From the NCBI RefSeq assembly GCF_902498805.1, contig NZ_LR701590.1:51453-115452 (forward strand): DNA of 64,000 nucleotides, written 5' to 3'. This DNA is from Imperialibacter sp. EC-SDR9 (lineage in GTDB: Bacteria; Bacteroidota; Bacteroidia; Cytophagales; Cyclobacteriaceae). Within the stretch, counting starts at the first letter, position 1. Each line of letters begins with the position of its first letter. The translations under genes were made by a program, and so were the position numbers. Shown here one piece after another: positions 35,520 through 44,700 of this stretch. The notes under the pieces are model-generated. The model searched no databases, was not told where the DNA came from, and saw only the letters and a list, made by a program, of their open reading frames with translations.

Positions 35520-36428
35520 CTATTTCAAAATTCTTTGTAGCTGACTGGCCGTTTTTAAACCACACCTGGAGGCCACGTAAGCCAGACTGTTTTCGGGATT
35601 CTTAAGAAGAGTTTTGGCCGTCTCTAGACGTACCTGGGTCAAATACCCGCTAACAGAAATTCCGGTTGTTTCCTTGAACACCCGTTTCAGGTTTTCCGGA
35701 CTCATTTCGGCAACTAGTGCCAGGTTCGAAATAGATGTCGCTCCTGAAAGGTTGTCGACGAGGTAGTTTTGCACGTCGTGAATTTTGATATTCAGGTGGT
35801 TTCTGAAGTCCAGGTAAATGACTTCCTTTTTGTGATCGTTATTTCTCAGATAATGGACAAGTCCTCTTGCTACCTTTTGAGTAAAAGGAGCTCCGGCCAA
35901 ATCCTTAAGAATGGATAAAGCCAGGTCAATCCCTGCGGTGATCCCGCCACTCGTGCTCACGCCAGCGTTCTTGGAATACAAGACATCCGTCAAAACTTTG
36001 GTCTGGGGAAAGCGCTGTTGCAACTCGTCTACCCTTCGCCAATGCGTAGTGCATTCCAGGCCATTTAGGAGACCAGCCTCGCCCAATGCAAACGCACCAT
36101 TGCAAACTGAACAGATGTTTACTTTTCTGTCGGCACAGTCTTTTAGCCAATCAAAGAATTTTTTTTCTTTTCGAAATGCCGGGCTTCGGACATAATTTTG
36201 ATCCATTCCTGGTACAAAAACATAATCGCCATCCTTTAACTCAGCATCCGAAAAGCTGGCGATGGTTCCAAAACCCAGCCCGCATGTGCTGACCGGGTTG
36301 CTCTGAAAAACGTAAAACTCAATGTTGATTTTAAATTGGTAAAACCTGGCTTCGGTAAATACCTGAACGGGGCCGGCCAAATCAAGTAGCTCAACCGTAG
36401 GCGGGATAATAAAGGCAATAGTTTTCAT
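35520..36428 (-). CDS. GlxA-family transcriptional regulator (DJ-1/PfpI domain plus AraC HTH), copy 2
   Basis: A 302-residue paralogue of the gene at 32963, colinear along its whole length: IAFIIPPTVELLDLAGPVQV, YVFVPGMDQNYVRSPAF, Cys motif NICSVCNGAFALGEAGLL, THWRRVDELQQRFP, and an AraC HTH with SNLALVAEMSPENLKRVFK and ASRCGLKTASQLQRILK. The two share on the order of half their residues by eye. It is followed 43 bp later by the MDR oxidoreductase. It was probably produced by an old local duplication. Upstream, 36429-36611 shows no gene and should contain the promoter. Confidence 0.93.
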   Translation of the reverse strand: MKTIAFIIPPTVELLDLAGPVQVFTEARFYQFKINIEFYVFQSNPVSTCGLGFGTIASFSDAELKDGDYVFVPGMDQNYVRSPAFRKEKKFFDWLKDCADRKVNICSVCNGAFALGEAGLLNGLECTTHWRRVDELQQRFPQTKVLTDVLYSKNAGVSTSGGITAGIDLALSILKDLAGAPFTQKVARGLVHYLRNNDHKKEVIYLDFRNHLNIKIHDVQNYLVDNLSGATSISNLALVAEMSPENLKRVFKETTGISVSGYLTQVRLETAKTLLKNPENSLAYVASRCGLKTASQLQRILK

Positions 36429-36611
36429 CTGTATAAAATTTGTTTTTCAAAGGCCAGATGGAATAGCCAAAGACCTTTCGGAAGTGATGGTCGCCTGTTT
36501 GCCGACTTTATTCATTCCGTTGGGTATGGCTCTCCTTATGGCTATTTCATGATTTGTTTTAATTCTCTGCTTGGAATTAGGAAAACGAAGTGGCATTCTT
36601 TACCATCAAAC

Positions 36612-37295
36612 TCACACGGTGCTCAGCTTTGTGGCGGTTATAGTGTTTTGATTGCGGCATTGACAGAGCTGACTGTTTTCGTAACAATCGCACGACGCCT
36701 GTTTCTGCATTGTGTTGCTGGCGCACCTCCAGCAGGGTCGGGTTATATCGGTTGTAATTGGTAGTTGAAGAGTTTCCGCAGCAGCAACAGTCCTTTCATT
36801 CACCGAACTTGCCAGGAGAACTACATCATTTTTATAATTGAACATGATATCACCCACTGGTCTAAATCCAGCCTTTACTATTCCATTGAAAGAGCTTTGA
36901 TTTTCGGGGGCCGAAATAATCCATATTCTTTCACTGACTTTTTCTTCAGCCTGTAAAATCGTGCCCAGCAGTTGAACATAGTAACCCCTGCCCCGATAAG
37001 GCTCCAGTGTTCTGAAATTCCACAGATAAGCATTACCCTTGGGAATATCAATTTCTTTGGATAGTTCTCCGATCCGGGCTTTTTGGCGACCCAACCACCC
37101 AAACGAAACTGGCATACCTTTTAACCTCAGCACCCAGGCCTCATTGCCTTCCCGAAACCTTTTCAGAATATCTTGTTCTGTTAGATTCATTAACCTTGCC
37201 AGGGTGAGCACATCAAGCTCTCTTTTGACTGAAATATGGTTTTTCCTTTTCGGTGCTGGGTAGTCATCACCATGCCAAAACGTGAATAGTGCCAT
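36612..37295 (-). CDS. GNAT-family acetyltransferase with Cys-rich C-terminal tail
   Basis: The 227 residues show a GNAT-like core at ~45-165: the acetyl-CoA loop region is FRTLEPYRGRGYYVQLLGTI (RGRGY in place of Q/RxxGxG/A), and ENQSSFNGIVKAGFRPVGD is the usual C-terminal N-x-x-S motif. The last ~45 residues are unlike GNATs and hold six Cys in three pairs (CWRC, CDC, CQC). They may bind a metal, or may be unselected read-through after a lost stop. Substrate unknown. It is monocistronic or first of a group with the outer-membrane protein and esterase, which lie upstream on the same strand; 26 bp separate it from the gene at 37322. Confidence 0.75.
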   Translation of the reverse strand: MALFTFWHGDDYPAPKRKNHISVKRELDVLTLARLMNLTEQDILKRFREGNEAWVLRLKGMPVSFGWLGRQKARIGELSKEIDIPKGNAYLWNFRTLEPYRGRGYYVQLLGTILQAEEKVSERIWIISAPENQSSFNGIVKAGFRPVGDIMFNYKNDVVLLASSVNERTVAAAETLQLPITTDITRPCWRCASNTMQKQASCDCYENSQLCQCRNQNTITATKLSTV

Positions 37296-37321
37296 GTAGA
37301 ATTTGTGTTTTTATTGTTCGG

Positions 37322-37933
37322 TTATTTGACCTTCATTCCGACCCCCACCTCGAGGGCGATGTTATTTATGTTGCCGTCCACAAAGTTGATGTCGGACCCT
37401 TTGACAGGCCAGGGATAAAGGGGGACATATAGGCGTCCGGTAAAAAAGTATTTTTTTAATCCTCGCTTATGACTATACATTAATCCGTAGTCTGGGCTTA
37501 ATGCGCTTATGGAGGCACTTACTTTATCAACAGCGGGATTATATACCGTTTCTTTGAAGGCAGTATACTTGGCGCCAATCATCACTAGTAGTGTATGAGT
37601 GCTTTTCCTGGAGTAGAAGGTTGTGCCTGCGCCAAACTTTTGATTGAAAGAGTAGTTATAATCGGTTTTTATATAGTTGAAATCTCGCTGAAGAAGGTTG
37701 TTAATATTAAAGGAAGTGTGTGAGGCAAGGCTCAGCCGCTTATAAGGGTTCCATTGAATCAGGCCGGCAAGCAGAAGGTCTGTTCCAAAATTGGTGTGAA
37801 TGCCTATACCCGGTTCGATGGTCAGCGCTCTTGTTGGATGATCTTTCGGTGAGGCTGCCGGCTCACGTTGTGCAAACCCATATGTGGGTGCTAATACCAA
37901 GATCAATAGAGGTAAATATTTACTTGTTTTCAT
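37322..37933 (-). CDS. Predicted outer-membrane beta-barrel protein of unknown function
   Basis: A 203-residue protein with a signal peptide (MKTSKYLPLLILVLAPTYGFAQ). The ATG at 37933 is chosen because the frame upstream of it (to 38224) overlaps the esterase gene and has no protein character. The mature part is rich in alternating aromatic and polar strands (LTIEPGIGIHTNFGTDLLLAG, RLSLASHTSFNINNLLQ, FGAGTTFYSRKSTHTLL) and ends with NIALEVGVGMKVK, as in small outer-membrane barrels. It lies 31 bp after the esterase lipoprotein stop, so co-transcription is likely. No named family recognised. Confidence 0.72.
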   Translation of the reverse strand: MKTSKYLPLLILVLAPTYGFAQREPAASPKDHPTRALTIEPGIGIHTNFGTDLLLAGLIQWNPYKRLSLASHTSFNINNLLQRDFNYIKTDYNYSFNQKFGAGTTFYSRKSTHTLLVMIGAKYTAFKETVYNPAVDKVSASISALSPDYGLMYSHKRGLKKYFFTGRLYVPLYPWPVKGSDINFVDGNINNIALEVGVGMKVK

Positions 37934-37964
37934 ATTTTTATACTCGTTATCATTAGTATTTGGA

Positions 37965-38783
37965 TTATCTGTTTTTGAAATAGTAGGTGAGACCTTTAAT
38001 GACGTTGGGGTTTTTTGAACCCATATGATCCAGGTCATCCTCCGTATTTTTTGATAGACTGATACTCGAATAGTTGTCTCGAAGGGTTTGATAGAATGCT
38101 TCAAATGGAGCTTGCATTCTGCCCAGATTCTCCGACTCGCCGATGCCAAGAAATACCAGCTGTGGTTTATCCCTGTTCTTTTCTCTGTATTCTTTTTCCA
38201 ATAGCAGAGAAACTTCATTATCAAACCAGATAGACGGACTTAGCAGAATGTAATTACCAAACAACTGATTGTTAACGGCCAGAGCACAGGCACCAAACAA
38301 ACCGCCATACGAGTGGCCCAAAATCGCCCGGCTGTTTCGGGTAGTATCTACACTGAACTCCTGCTCAATTCTCGGAACTAGTTCATTTTCAAGAAAGTAT
38401 AAGAAATCCCCGCCGCCTCCTGTTGTCGGGCTGATTTTCGTAGGTGTATAGTCCAGCTCTCTGTCATTGCCATAACCTATGCTGACCACCACTACATTCG
38501 TTACTGAATAACGATCGGATATTTCTTCGCAATGATTGGCAACGAAGTCAAAATTCTCTTCGCCATCCAGAACATAGATTGAAGAATGCTTTATCCCTGA
38601 CGAATTATAGTCCAATGGAAGTCCAACTTTTATCTTATAAGTGGCACCATTGAAGGTAGACTGGATGGAGAATTCCCTTGTCAGGCTCGGGTTAAATTCT
38701 TCCTCGCTGCACGACGCCAGAAATAGCACAAGCGCACCGACCAGGGCGCCCAGTGTAAGAGTTGTTAGTTTTTGTCTTTTCAT
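37965..38783 (-). CDS. Alpha/beta-hydrolase lipoprotein (esterase D / siderophore-esterase-like)
   Basis: A 272-residue lipoprotein. The ATG at 38783 gives signal LGALVGALVLFLASC; 12 more codons upstream would spoil it. The fold is that of enterochelin-esterase/esterase-D hydrolases: YVLDGEENFDFVANHCEEIS, VVVVSIGYGNDRELDYTP, nucleophile Ser in ILGHSYGGLFGACAL (~150), a probable acid in FLGIGESENLGRM, and a His in DDLDHMGSKNP. It is likely periplasm-facing and cleaves ester bonds, perhaps of a siderophore or acylated sugar. The outer-membrane protein gene follows it. Confidence 0.87.
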   Translation of the reverse strand: MKRQKLTTLTLGALVGALVLFLASCSEEEFNPSLTREFSIQSTFNGATYKIKVGLPLDYNSSGIKHSSIYVLDGEENFDFVANHCEEISDRYSVTNVVVVSIGYGNDRELDYTPTKISPTTGGGGDFLYFLENELVPRIEQEFSVDTTRNSRAILGHSYGGLFGACALAVNNQLFGNYILLSPSIWFDNEVSLLLEKEYREKNRDKPQLVFLGIGESENLGRMQAPFEAFYQTLRDNYSSISLSKNTEDDLDHMGSKNPNVIKGLTYYFKNR

Positions 38784-39147
38784 AACATTGTCTTTTTGTG
38801 ATGTCCTTCGACAAGACAAAGGTCAGGCTCCTGATGTTATTCGCCTAGGTCAAGAAGGCGTCATAAAAGGACAACTTAGGCGGCCAGAAAGAGAGGTGTG
38901 GAATTGCGCAGAGTAATGAGCCAAAATAGTTTGCGGAGAAGTTGACCCCCGACGCAAAGGGGGCTTTCTATAGATGTTTTGGAGTATGATTTTCCGGGAG
39001 ACTTGAACACAAAGGAATTGCAATCCGACGTAGCAATGTTGAGCGTATTATCTCTCACAAAGCTTTATTCTTTGTCCACCCGCTGGCGGATCAAACGCTA
39101 TGTTCTCAAACCAGCTTCCATTATCGTTGATTGGGTATTTTAAAAAA
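38784..39147. other. Intergenic region with REP-like scraps
   Basis: No convincing gene. At 38806-38836 a CTTCGACAAG...CAGGCTCCTGATG stretch resembles the dispersed Bacteroidota repeat also seen at 1776-1796. At 39078-39094 TCCACC-CGCT-GGCGGA forms a near-perfect hairpin. Short open frames here (one of 60 codons at 38876-39058 on minus) lack protein-like composition. Confidence 0.4.
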
Positions 39148-39199
39148 AAGCCAATCATTTCTGATTAGACTTTTGAGTGATCCTGCTGGGATTAAAACC
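39148..39199 (-). pseudogene. Degenerate copy of the tRNA 3' end and its terminator
   Basis: TTTTGAGTGATCCTGCTGGG (39171-39190) matches 19 of 20 bases at 40541-40560, which is the 3' end of the intact tRNA-Lys plus its flank. Beyond it the match decays (ATTAAAACC against GCTCGAACC). The flank on the other side is again an A-run plus imperfect hairpin, aligned with the tRNA terminator. The copies are 1370 bp apart in direct orientation. It is either the trace of a decayed tRNA gene or one end of a tRNA-targeted insertion. Confidence 0.65.
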
Positions 39200-39272
39200 T
39201 TATTTTGTTACCTATTGGTAATTAATAAGTTGAAAAATTTGTAATGAATTTGGGTAAAGCACTGGCATAAGT

Positions 39273-39470
39273 GTGTGGTTCTACCAAAGCTTGGTAATTA
39301 CTTCAATTCGTCTGATTGGATTATCTGGAGAGGTATTTGTTCCGACAATTGTCAGCCATGATAGGAATTTTGTTGAGTTAGTTGTTAAACATATACCACT
39401 GGGTATTTATGTGTTGGAAGTTTCTGGCAATGGATTATTCGAACAAAGTAAAATCTTAATTAACCGATGA
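39273..39470 (+). pseudogene. Orphan fragment of a T9SS C-terminal sorting domain
   Basis: The plus frame ending in TGA at 39468-39470 encodes SIRLIGLSGEVF, a spacer with VELVVKHIPLGIYVLEV, and a final EQSKILINR. This is the layout of a type A sorting domain (phi-DxxGR-like turn, then PxGIYxLxV, then a basic end). There is no signal peptide and no cargo in front; the frame opens with a GTG only ~25 codons before the domain. It is probably the last piece of a deleted secreted-protein gene. It stops 3 bp before the next gene's GTG start. Confidence 0.65.
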
Positions 39471-39473
39471 TAT

Positions 39474-40277
39474 GTGAATCTGATAAACAAAGCGATAGGG
39501 CTCTTAATAGCTGCATCCTTTTTTTTCGCTTGCGGTGAAAAAGATGACAATACTGAAAGTGGTGAGCAGGATCAAGACTCGGTTAACGTCGTAGCCGAGC
39601 AATGTTTACATTCGGGAGAGCTGAAGCGAGATCTATATGCTTTAGTGTCATTAATCCCCGACGGCGGCGGTTTCAGTTACAAGCCAGGTATTGTAGACAC
39701 CACTCGCATGCGGCAATATCTGGGTGCCTGGATGCCCTATGTCTGCAATGGCTTCCCGGATAGCCTGAAACAGGAGGGCCTGGAATTGCTGGTAACCATT
39801 TCTGACAAAACGGTAGCCGACACCAATCTTAGTGTCTCAACCATTGATTTGGTTGAAGTGGCGCTTTTGAAAGATCAACTGGCTAAAGACCCGAGAAACG
39901 GCGACGGTGTGTCAACTGCTGATATTAACATTTCGCAAGTTAAAGATCCGTTTTATACTGGCTACGTCATCAATACAACTTCCGAATGGGAGGCGGTCAG
40001 CCAACAAACCGGTGCAACCATGGGAGCCCCTGTAGATTTTGAAAGCCAAACGCTGCTTGGCTATAAGATCATGGTAGGCGGATGCTGGCCGGGAGGCCAC
40101 GTTGAATTTCGTAGATTCATCCAGAATGCCGAACATCAATTTCGGCTTGATATAAATGTAAAAAGCTATGGACTTTGCCAGGTGGGATACGCCCGCTGGC
40201 ATTGGGTCACTGTAGATAAACTCACTCCGGAAGATGAGGTTGAGTTCTCTTACAAGCAAGTGGTGACCTCTAATTGA
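39474..40277 (+). CDS. Lipoprotein of unknown function
   Basis: The 267 residues start at GTG 39474 (an overlapping ATG at 39472 is followed at once by a stop). The N-terminus is a lipoprotein signal (AIGLLIAASFFFAC, Cys20), followed by an acidic Asp/Glu/Gln linker. The rest looks globular with four further Cys (EQCLHSG, YVCNGFP, GGCWPGG, GLCQVGY) that could form two disulfides in the periplasm. The C-terminal half is beta-rich (HQFRLDINVKSYGLCQVG, WHWVTVDKLTPEDEVEF). I recognise no family. It lies between the tRNA remnant and the intact tRNA-Lys, and may be the only intact gene of a small insertion. Confidence 0.7.
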   Translation: MNLINKAIGLLIAASFFFACGEKDDNTESGEQDQDSVNVVAEQCLHSGELKRDLYALVSLIPDGGGFSYKPGIVDTTRMRQYLGAWMPYVCNGFPDSLKQEGLELLVTISDKTVADTNLSVSTIDLVEVALLKDQLAKDPRNGDGVSTADINISQVKDPFYTGYVINTTSEWEAVSQQTGATMGAPVDFESQTLLGYKIMVGGCWPGGHVEFRRFIQNAEHQFRLDINVKSYGLCQVGYARWHWVTVDKLTPEDEVEFSYKQVVTSN

Positions 40278-40511
40278 GCATCTTAGCATCTAATAACCTG
40301 GACAGAATTTACAATTGAGTTTGCTGGTAGAAATTCAGCTTCCGCCGTCTGCTGGACATGTTTGTGACTTAGAAGGTGGGCAGTTGACCTTTTATGAAAC
40401 AGCTAAAAGGGAAAAATATCTCCCAGGGTTGCTAGCTCCGACGATTCTGGGCCATCTTCAGACTTTCTTCATTCTCCGTTAAGCCGACAGCCACTTGATG
40501 AGATAGAAAAT
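40278..40511. other. Intergenic region, nothing recognised
   Basis: 234 bp between the lipoprotein stop and the tRNA terminator. I see no gene, strong hairpin or promoter-like box. Confidence 0.4.
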
Positions 40512-40544
40512 AAAAAAGCCCAAGAAATTAATCTTGAGCTTTTT
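40512..40544 (-). terminator. Terminator of tRNA-Lys
   Basis: On the minus strand AAGCTCAAGA pairs with TCTTGGGCTT (10 bp, one G-U) around a 6-base loop and is followed by six T. It starts just after the tRNA 3' end. Confidence 0.88.
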
Positions 40545-40547
40545 GAG

Positions 40548-40620
40548 TGATCCCGCTGGGGCTCGAACCCAGGACCCATACATTAAAAGTGTATTGCTCT
40601 ACCAGCTGAGCTACGGAATC
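40548..40620 (-). tRNA. tRNA-Lys (anticodon UUU)
   Basis: 73 nt on the minus strand. Acceptor arms GATTCCG and CGGGATC pair (one G-U), discriminator A. The D arm is GCTC-AGCTGGTA-GAGC, the anticodon stem ATACA/TGTAT encloses loop CTTTTAA with anticodon TTT, and the T arm CTGGG-TTCGAGC-CCCAG is canonical. CCA is not encoded. It has its own terminator and stands alone, with a degenerate copy of its 3' end 1370 bp away at 39171-39190. Confidence 0.97.
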
Positions 40621-40719
40621 TTTTAACATTTATTAACCATCAAATAAGGAGGAATTTTGCTTTATTTGGCTGCCTTTCCTTAATTGCGCCCGTAAATGAG
40701 GTTGCAAAGGTAGTACTCT

Positions 40720-41463
40720 ATGAATAATTTGCAAAGCTGGCATATAAAAATTTTCTTCTGTTTTTTCGTAAGCACGTTTCTGACCCCAGAATATTCTTCT
40801 GCTCAATCAGTTAGCACTGATTTGGTGAAAGCAGATTCATTGTTTGAACTAAAGAAGTACACTGAATCATTCGACGAATATCAACTAGTGTTTGAGGCGG
40901 GCATGGCCTCTCCACAAATGCTGATGAAGATGGCCTTTATCAAGGAAGGACTCGATGAGTATCCTGAGGCACTTTTTTATCTGACGAAGTACTATGACCT
41001 CACTCACAATAATCTTGTCCTCAAAAAAATTAATGAAATAGCCGAAAAGCAGGGTCTGCAGGGCTATGATGTAACCGACGCTGATTTTTTTATGTCGTGG
41101 TACTCGTTGTACTACGATCTCATTCTCACGGCGGTGATGTCCGTGATTTTTGTGCTGCTGCTTTTGCAAGTTTACCGTTTCCTAAAAAAGAAAGGCTTTT
41201 CAACAGGCCTCATGACCTGGCAGTTGATATTCGGGTTGTTCCTCATTGTTGTTGTCAATTACCCATTCTCAAAACCGGAGGCCATTATTGTGGAACCAGC
41301 CACTTACCTCATGAAAGGCCCTTCTGCAGGTGCTCCTATGCTGGAAATTGTTTCCCAGGGCCACAAAGTGAAAGTCCTCAATGCGGGCCAAATCTGGACC
41401 AAGATCCTCTGGCACGATGCCGAAGTGTATGTGCGGAGTGGGAGCTTGAAGCGGTTGGGGTAG
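40720..41463 (+). CDS. TPR - transmembrane - SH3 protein (BatE-like)
   Basis: A 247-residue protein: signal peptide (~1-28), two or three TPR-like helical pairs (~30-105: ADSLFELKKYTESFDEYQLV, MLMKMAFIKEGLDEYPEALF), transmembrane helices at ~132-152 and ~167-185 with basic RFLKKKG between them, and a bacterial SH3-like domain at ~195-247 (MKGPSAGAPMLEIVSQGHKV, then GQIWTKILWHDAEVYVR). TPR plus SH3 with membrane helices recalls BatE of Bacteroides aerotolerance operons, but no Bat genes are near. It is probably an inner-membrane scaffold with a periplasmic SH3. Its last ~83 bp recur almost unchanged at 47219-47301 and at protein level at 55817-55915. Confidence 0.82.
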   Translation: MNNLQSWHIKIFFCFFVSTFLTPEYSSAQSVSTDLVKADSLFELKKYTESFDEYQLVFEAGMASPQMLMKMAFIKEGLDEYPEALFYLTKYYDLTHNNLVLKKINEIAEKQGLQGYDVTDADFFMSWYSLYYDLILTAVMSVIFVLLLLQVYRFLKKKGFSTGLMTWQLIFGLFLIVVVNYPFSKPEAIIVEPATYLMKGPSAGAPMLEIVSQGHKVKVLNAGQIWTKILWHDAEVYVRSGSLKRLG

Positions 41464-41760
41464 ATCGAGATAACTTACATCTGGATTTTGCTCATTTTTC
41501 GCTTCAGTTCTTTTATTGTCACCAGGCCATTTGATTTTACATGCTCACTGCTACTCCATTCATGTTGAAAAGATGCATTTTCCTAGCAAAGTTAAGTTGT
41601 TACTAGTCAAATGTATTGGCTGAAAGGTAAATAATGGGACTATAATTCGAAGATTTTTTCACCGCTTCATCTTGTTGATTTTGGGCTAAAATTCACATAT
41701 TTATACGATCAATCTCCAGCTAATTATTAGAGGTTGTTCGTTTTAAAGTCAGCGCAGCTT
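41464..41760. other. Intergenic region before the first giant gene
   Basis: 297 bp with no gene. It is A/T-rich, with the second half suited to a promoter, but I see no exact TAnnTTTG box. It shares no obvious sequence with the leaders of the other giant genes. Confidence 0.4.
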
Positions 41761-44700
41761 ATGAAGAACCCCTCCACCCGACAGAATCTGGCCTTGTTTG
41801 TCTTGTTCTTTCTTTTTTGTTCTCAAAATGTGTTTTCTCAGGACGCTTCAAGCTGTGAGCAGGCAGTGGTGGCTAGTACTGGAATCAACACTGTTCCTGC
41901 AACCGGACAAGATGGCTATTGGTATACCTACACTGTTCCAGCAGATGGTAAGCTGATAGTTTCTTCTTCAACCGACCTTTGGGTAAATCTCAGCTACAAT
42001 ACTTGCGACAATAGATACTATGCTGGATCAGGTATTGGAAATGCAAGTTTTGCTAACGCCACTGAAGGTCAGGAGGTTTTTATTTACTGGAACCTCGGTA
42101 GCGGCAGCGGCGACTTTGAATGGAGTATTGATATAGTTGAGCTTGGAGAAGGTGATAATTGTTCTTTATCTAAGCCAATAGTTGTTGGGGAGAACTACTT
42201 GCCCTCTACCAATGGTCAATATTGGTTTAGCTACCTAATGCCAGCGGATGGAAGGGTAGTGGTTGAAACAGCTGAAGCGGTTTATTTTGAAATTTTACAT
42301 GGTAACTGTACTGACGAATATTTATACTGGGATGCTTCTTCTTCCTCTGGGGCCTCAGTTTCGTTTGAAGCCAATGAAAATGTGATAGTTAGGTTTAGGG
42401 TCGAGGAGGGAGGGGATTTCAATTGGACTTTTAACGTTTTGGATCTGGCAGATGGGGATGTATGTGATTTTGCAAAAGAAGCTTCTAACGGAGTCAATTC
42501 TATTCCTCAAGGAGCACCGAATATTTACTGGTTTAAGTACACTAAAGCAACTGAAGGGAAAATTGTACTTGACACTTCCCCTTGGAGGACAATCAATACA
42601 TATTCGGGGATTTGCGGCAATTTAGAGTTAATTGATAGCCATTATCGGGGTTCAGTATTAACTGATGTTGAATTGGGAACTGAGGTGTATATCGCTGTTC
42701 ATACACAATTTAGCTCTGCGACTGAACTGGTAATTGAGGAATCACCATTGGAGCCTGGTGATGGCTGCAATTCTACGTCATTGGCAGTTGAAGGAACGAA
42801 TAGTTTACCATCAACGGAGCAATATGAATATTGGTATGAGTTCACTATGCCAGCCGAAGGTAAGCTGGAAATTACTTCCGAAGCTAACGCTCAGCTTTTT
42901 GTCTATTCTGGTAACTGTAACCTGCTCAACTATGAAATCAATGGATATGGACAAGCTACTGCAACTGGTTTAGTTTCAGGTGAAAAAGTTTGGATCGTTT
43001 GGGACACCTATAGCTACGATAACTTTGACTGGGATTTAACTGTAAGTGATCTTTCACCAGGAGACAATTGTTCTTTGGCCGAGACGGCGGTTGAAGGGAC
43101 TAATCACCTACCTGAAACCACCTTAGATTATTATTGGTACACCTATACAACTCCAAGAACAGGGAGATTGACAATAATGTCTGAAACAGACCAATGGGTT
43201 AATGTTCAGTATAATAATTGCGAACAACTTTATGGCTTTGCATCCGGATATGGCGATTTGTCCAAGCCAGTCTTTGAGGCTGGAACACAGCTTTTCATCC
43301 AATGGAACACTAACAATGGAGGCGATTTCGACTGGAGCATAAGCTTGGATGACTTTGAACCTGGGGACATTTGCGAAGTGCCAATTGATGCAACTGAGGG
43401 TTCAAACGCATTCACAACAGGGGGATACGTTGATCAGTGGTATCGCTTTGTGATGCCGAATGATCAAAAACTTTCAATCGTCAGTCTTGATCAATATTCG
43501 AGTTGTTCGATTTATACGGGAGTTTGTGAAAATTTGTACTACGAGACCGGTGGTCAAAAGGGCACATCCGTCACTGGGCTTGAGTCCGGTGACGAGGTAT
43601 TAATAAGATGGTATGGCCCCAACACATTCGGCTGGTCTCTCGTTTTGGAAGGTTATGAGGAAGGTGACTATTGTGAAATTGCCAAGGTAGCCGTAGACGG
43701 TACAAATGAACTTCCTGCCACAAGCAACCAATACTTTTGGTATAAATATCAGGCTCCTAGAGATGGAAAGTTGGTAATTAGTTCCAGTGTACATAAGTAT
43801 GTAGATGTTTTGTCGGGTGACTGTGAAAGTTACTATTGGCTGGCCTCGGGATATGAGGACTTGACTGTTCCTGAGGTTTCTGAAGGTGATGAAATGTTTA
43901 TCAGGTGGTCAGCTAATCCTGGGGGTTTTTCTTGGGATATCTCTGTCGAGGAACCGCAATTGGGAGACAAATGCGCCTTGCCTGCCACAGCTCAAATTGG
44001 CATAAATTCTATGCCTGAAATTTCGTCCTACTACTGGTATACCTTCACTGTTGAGGAGGAGGGGATGTTGTCAATTCGCTCTGAAAGTGATGACTATGTA
44101 AACGTTTTCTCAAACAATTGTAACAACCAAAATATTTTGGGATATGGATATGGAAATGTTGATGTGGAAAATGTTGAAGTTGGTGAAGAGGTATTAATAA
44201 GGTGGAATTACAATTCTGGTGGAGATTTTGACTGGACACTAAGTTATAAATCGCTAACTGACGGGGATATTTGTTCGTTGGCGGTCGAAGCCCAGGAAGG
44301 GATCAATTCGATTGCAAATACTTATTCATTTTACAAATGGTATAGTTTTACCATGCCCAGGGATGGTAAACTGACTATTGAATCAAATGCCTACGCTGAC
44401 ATTGCTGTGTACGCTAACTCTTGTGAGGATCTGACCTATAAGGGCAATTATTACTATGGGAAAATATCAGTTCCATCTCTAGAAGAGGGTACGCAGATTT
44501 TGCTTCGATGGTCTCTTGGTTATGAAGACGGGTTTAATTGGACACTTGCTGTTGAAGACGATGCGGCCGGGGATAGCTGTGACCTACCAGAGACTGCGAT
44601 AATCGGGACAAATCACTTGCCAGAATCAAACTTAACCTATTTCTGGTACAATTATATAGCCCCTTCATCCGGTAAGCTAAAGATATCAAGGGAGGTCTGG

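Noticed and set aside
37934..38224. N-terminal extension of the outer-membrane protein frame
   Set aside because: It overlaps the esterase gene, and the signal peptide starts at the internal ATG at 37933.
38876..39058. 60-codon minus-strand frame upstream of the esterase lipoprotein gene
   Set aside because: Composition is not protein-like, there is no initiation signal, and it overlaps REP-like debris.
40720..41463. Bacteroides aerotolerance (Bat) operon
   Set aside because: Only a BatE-like TPR-SH3 gene is present; no BatA/B/C/D or MoxR genes are adjacent.
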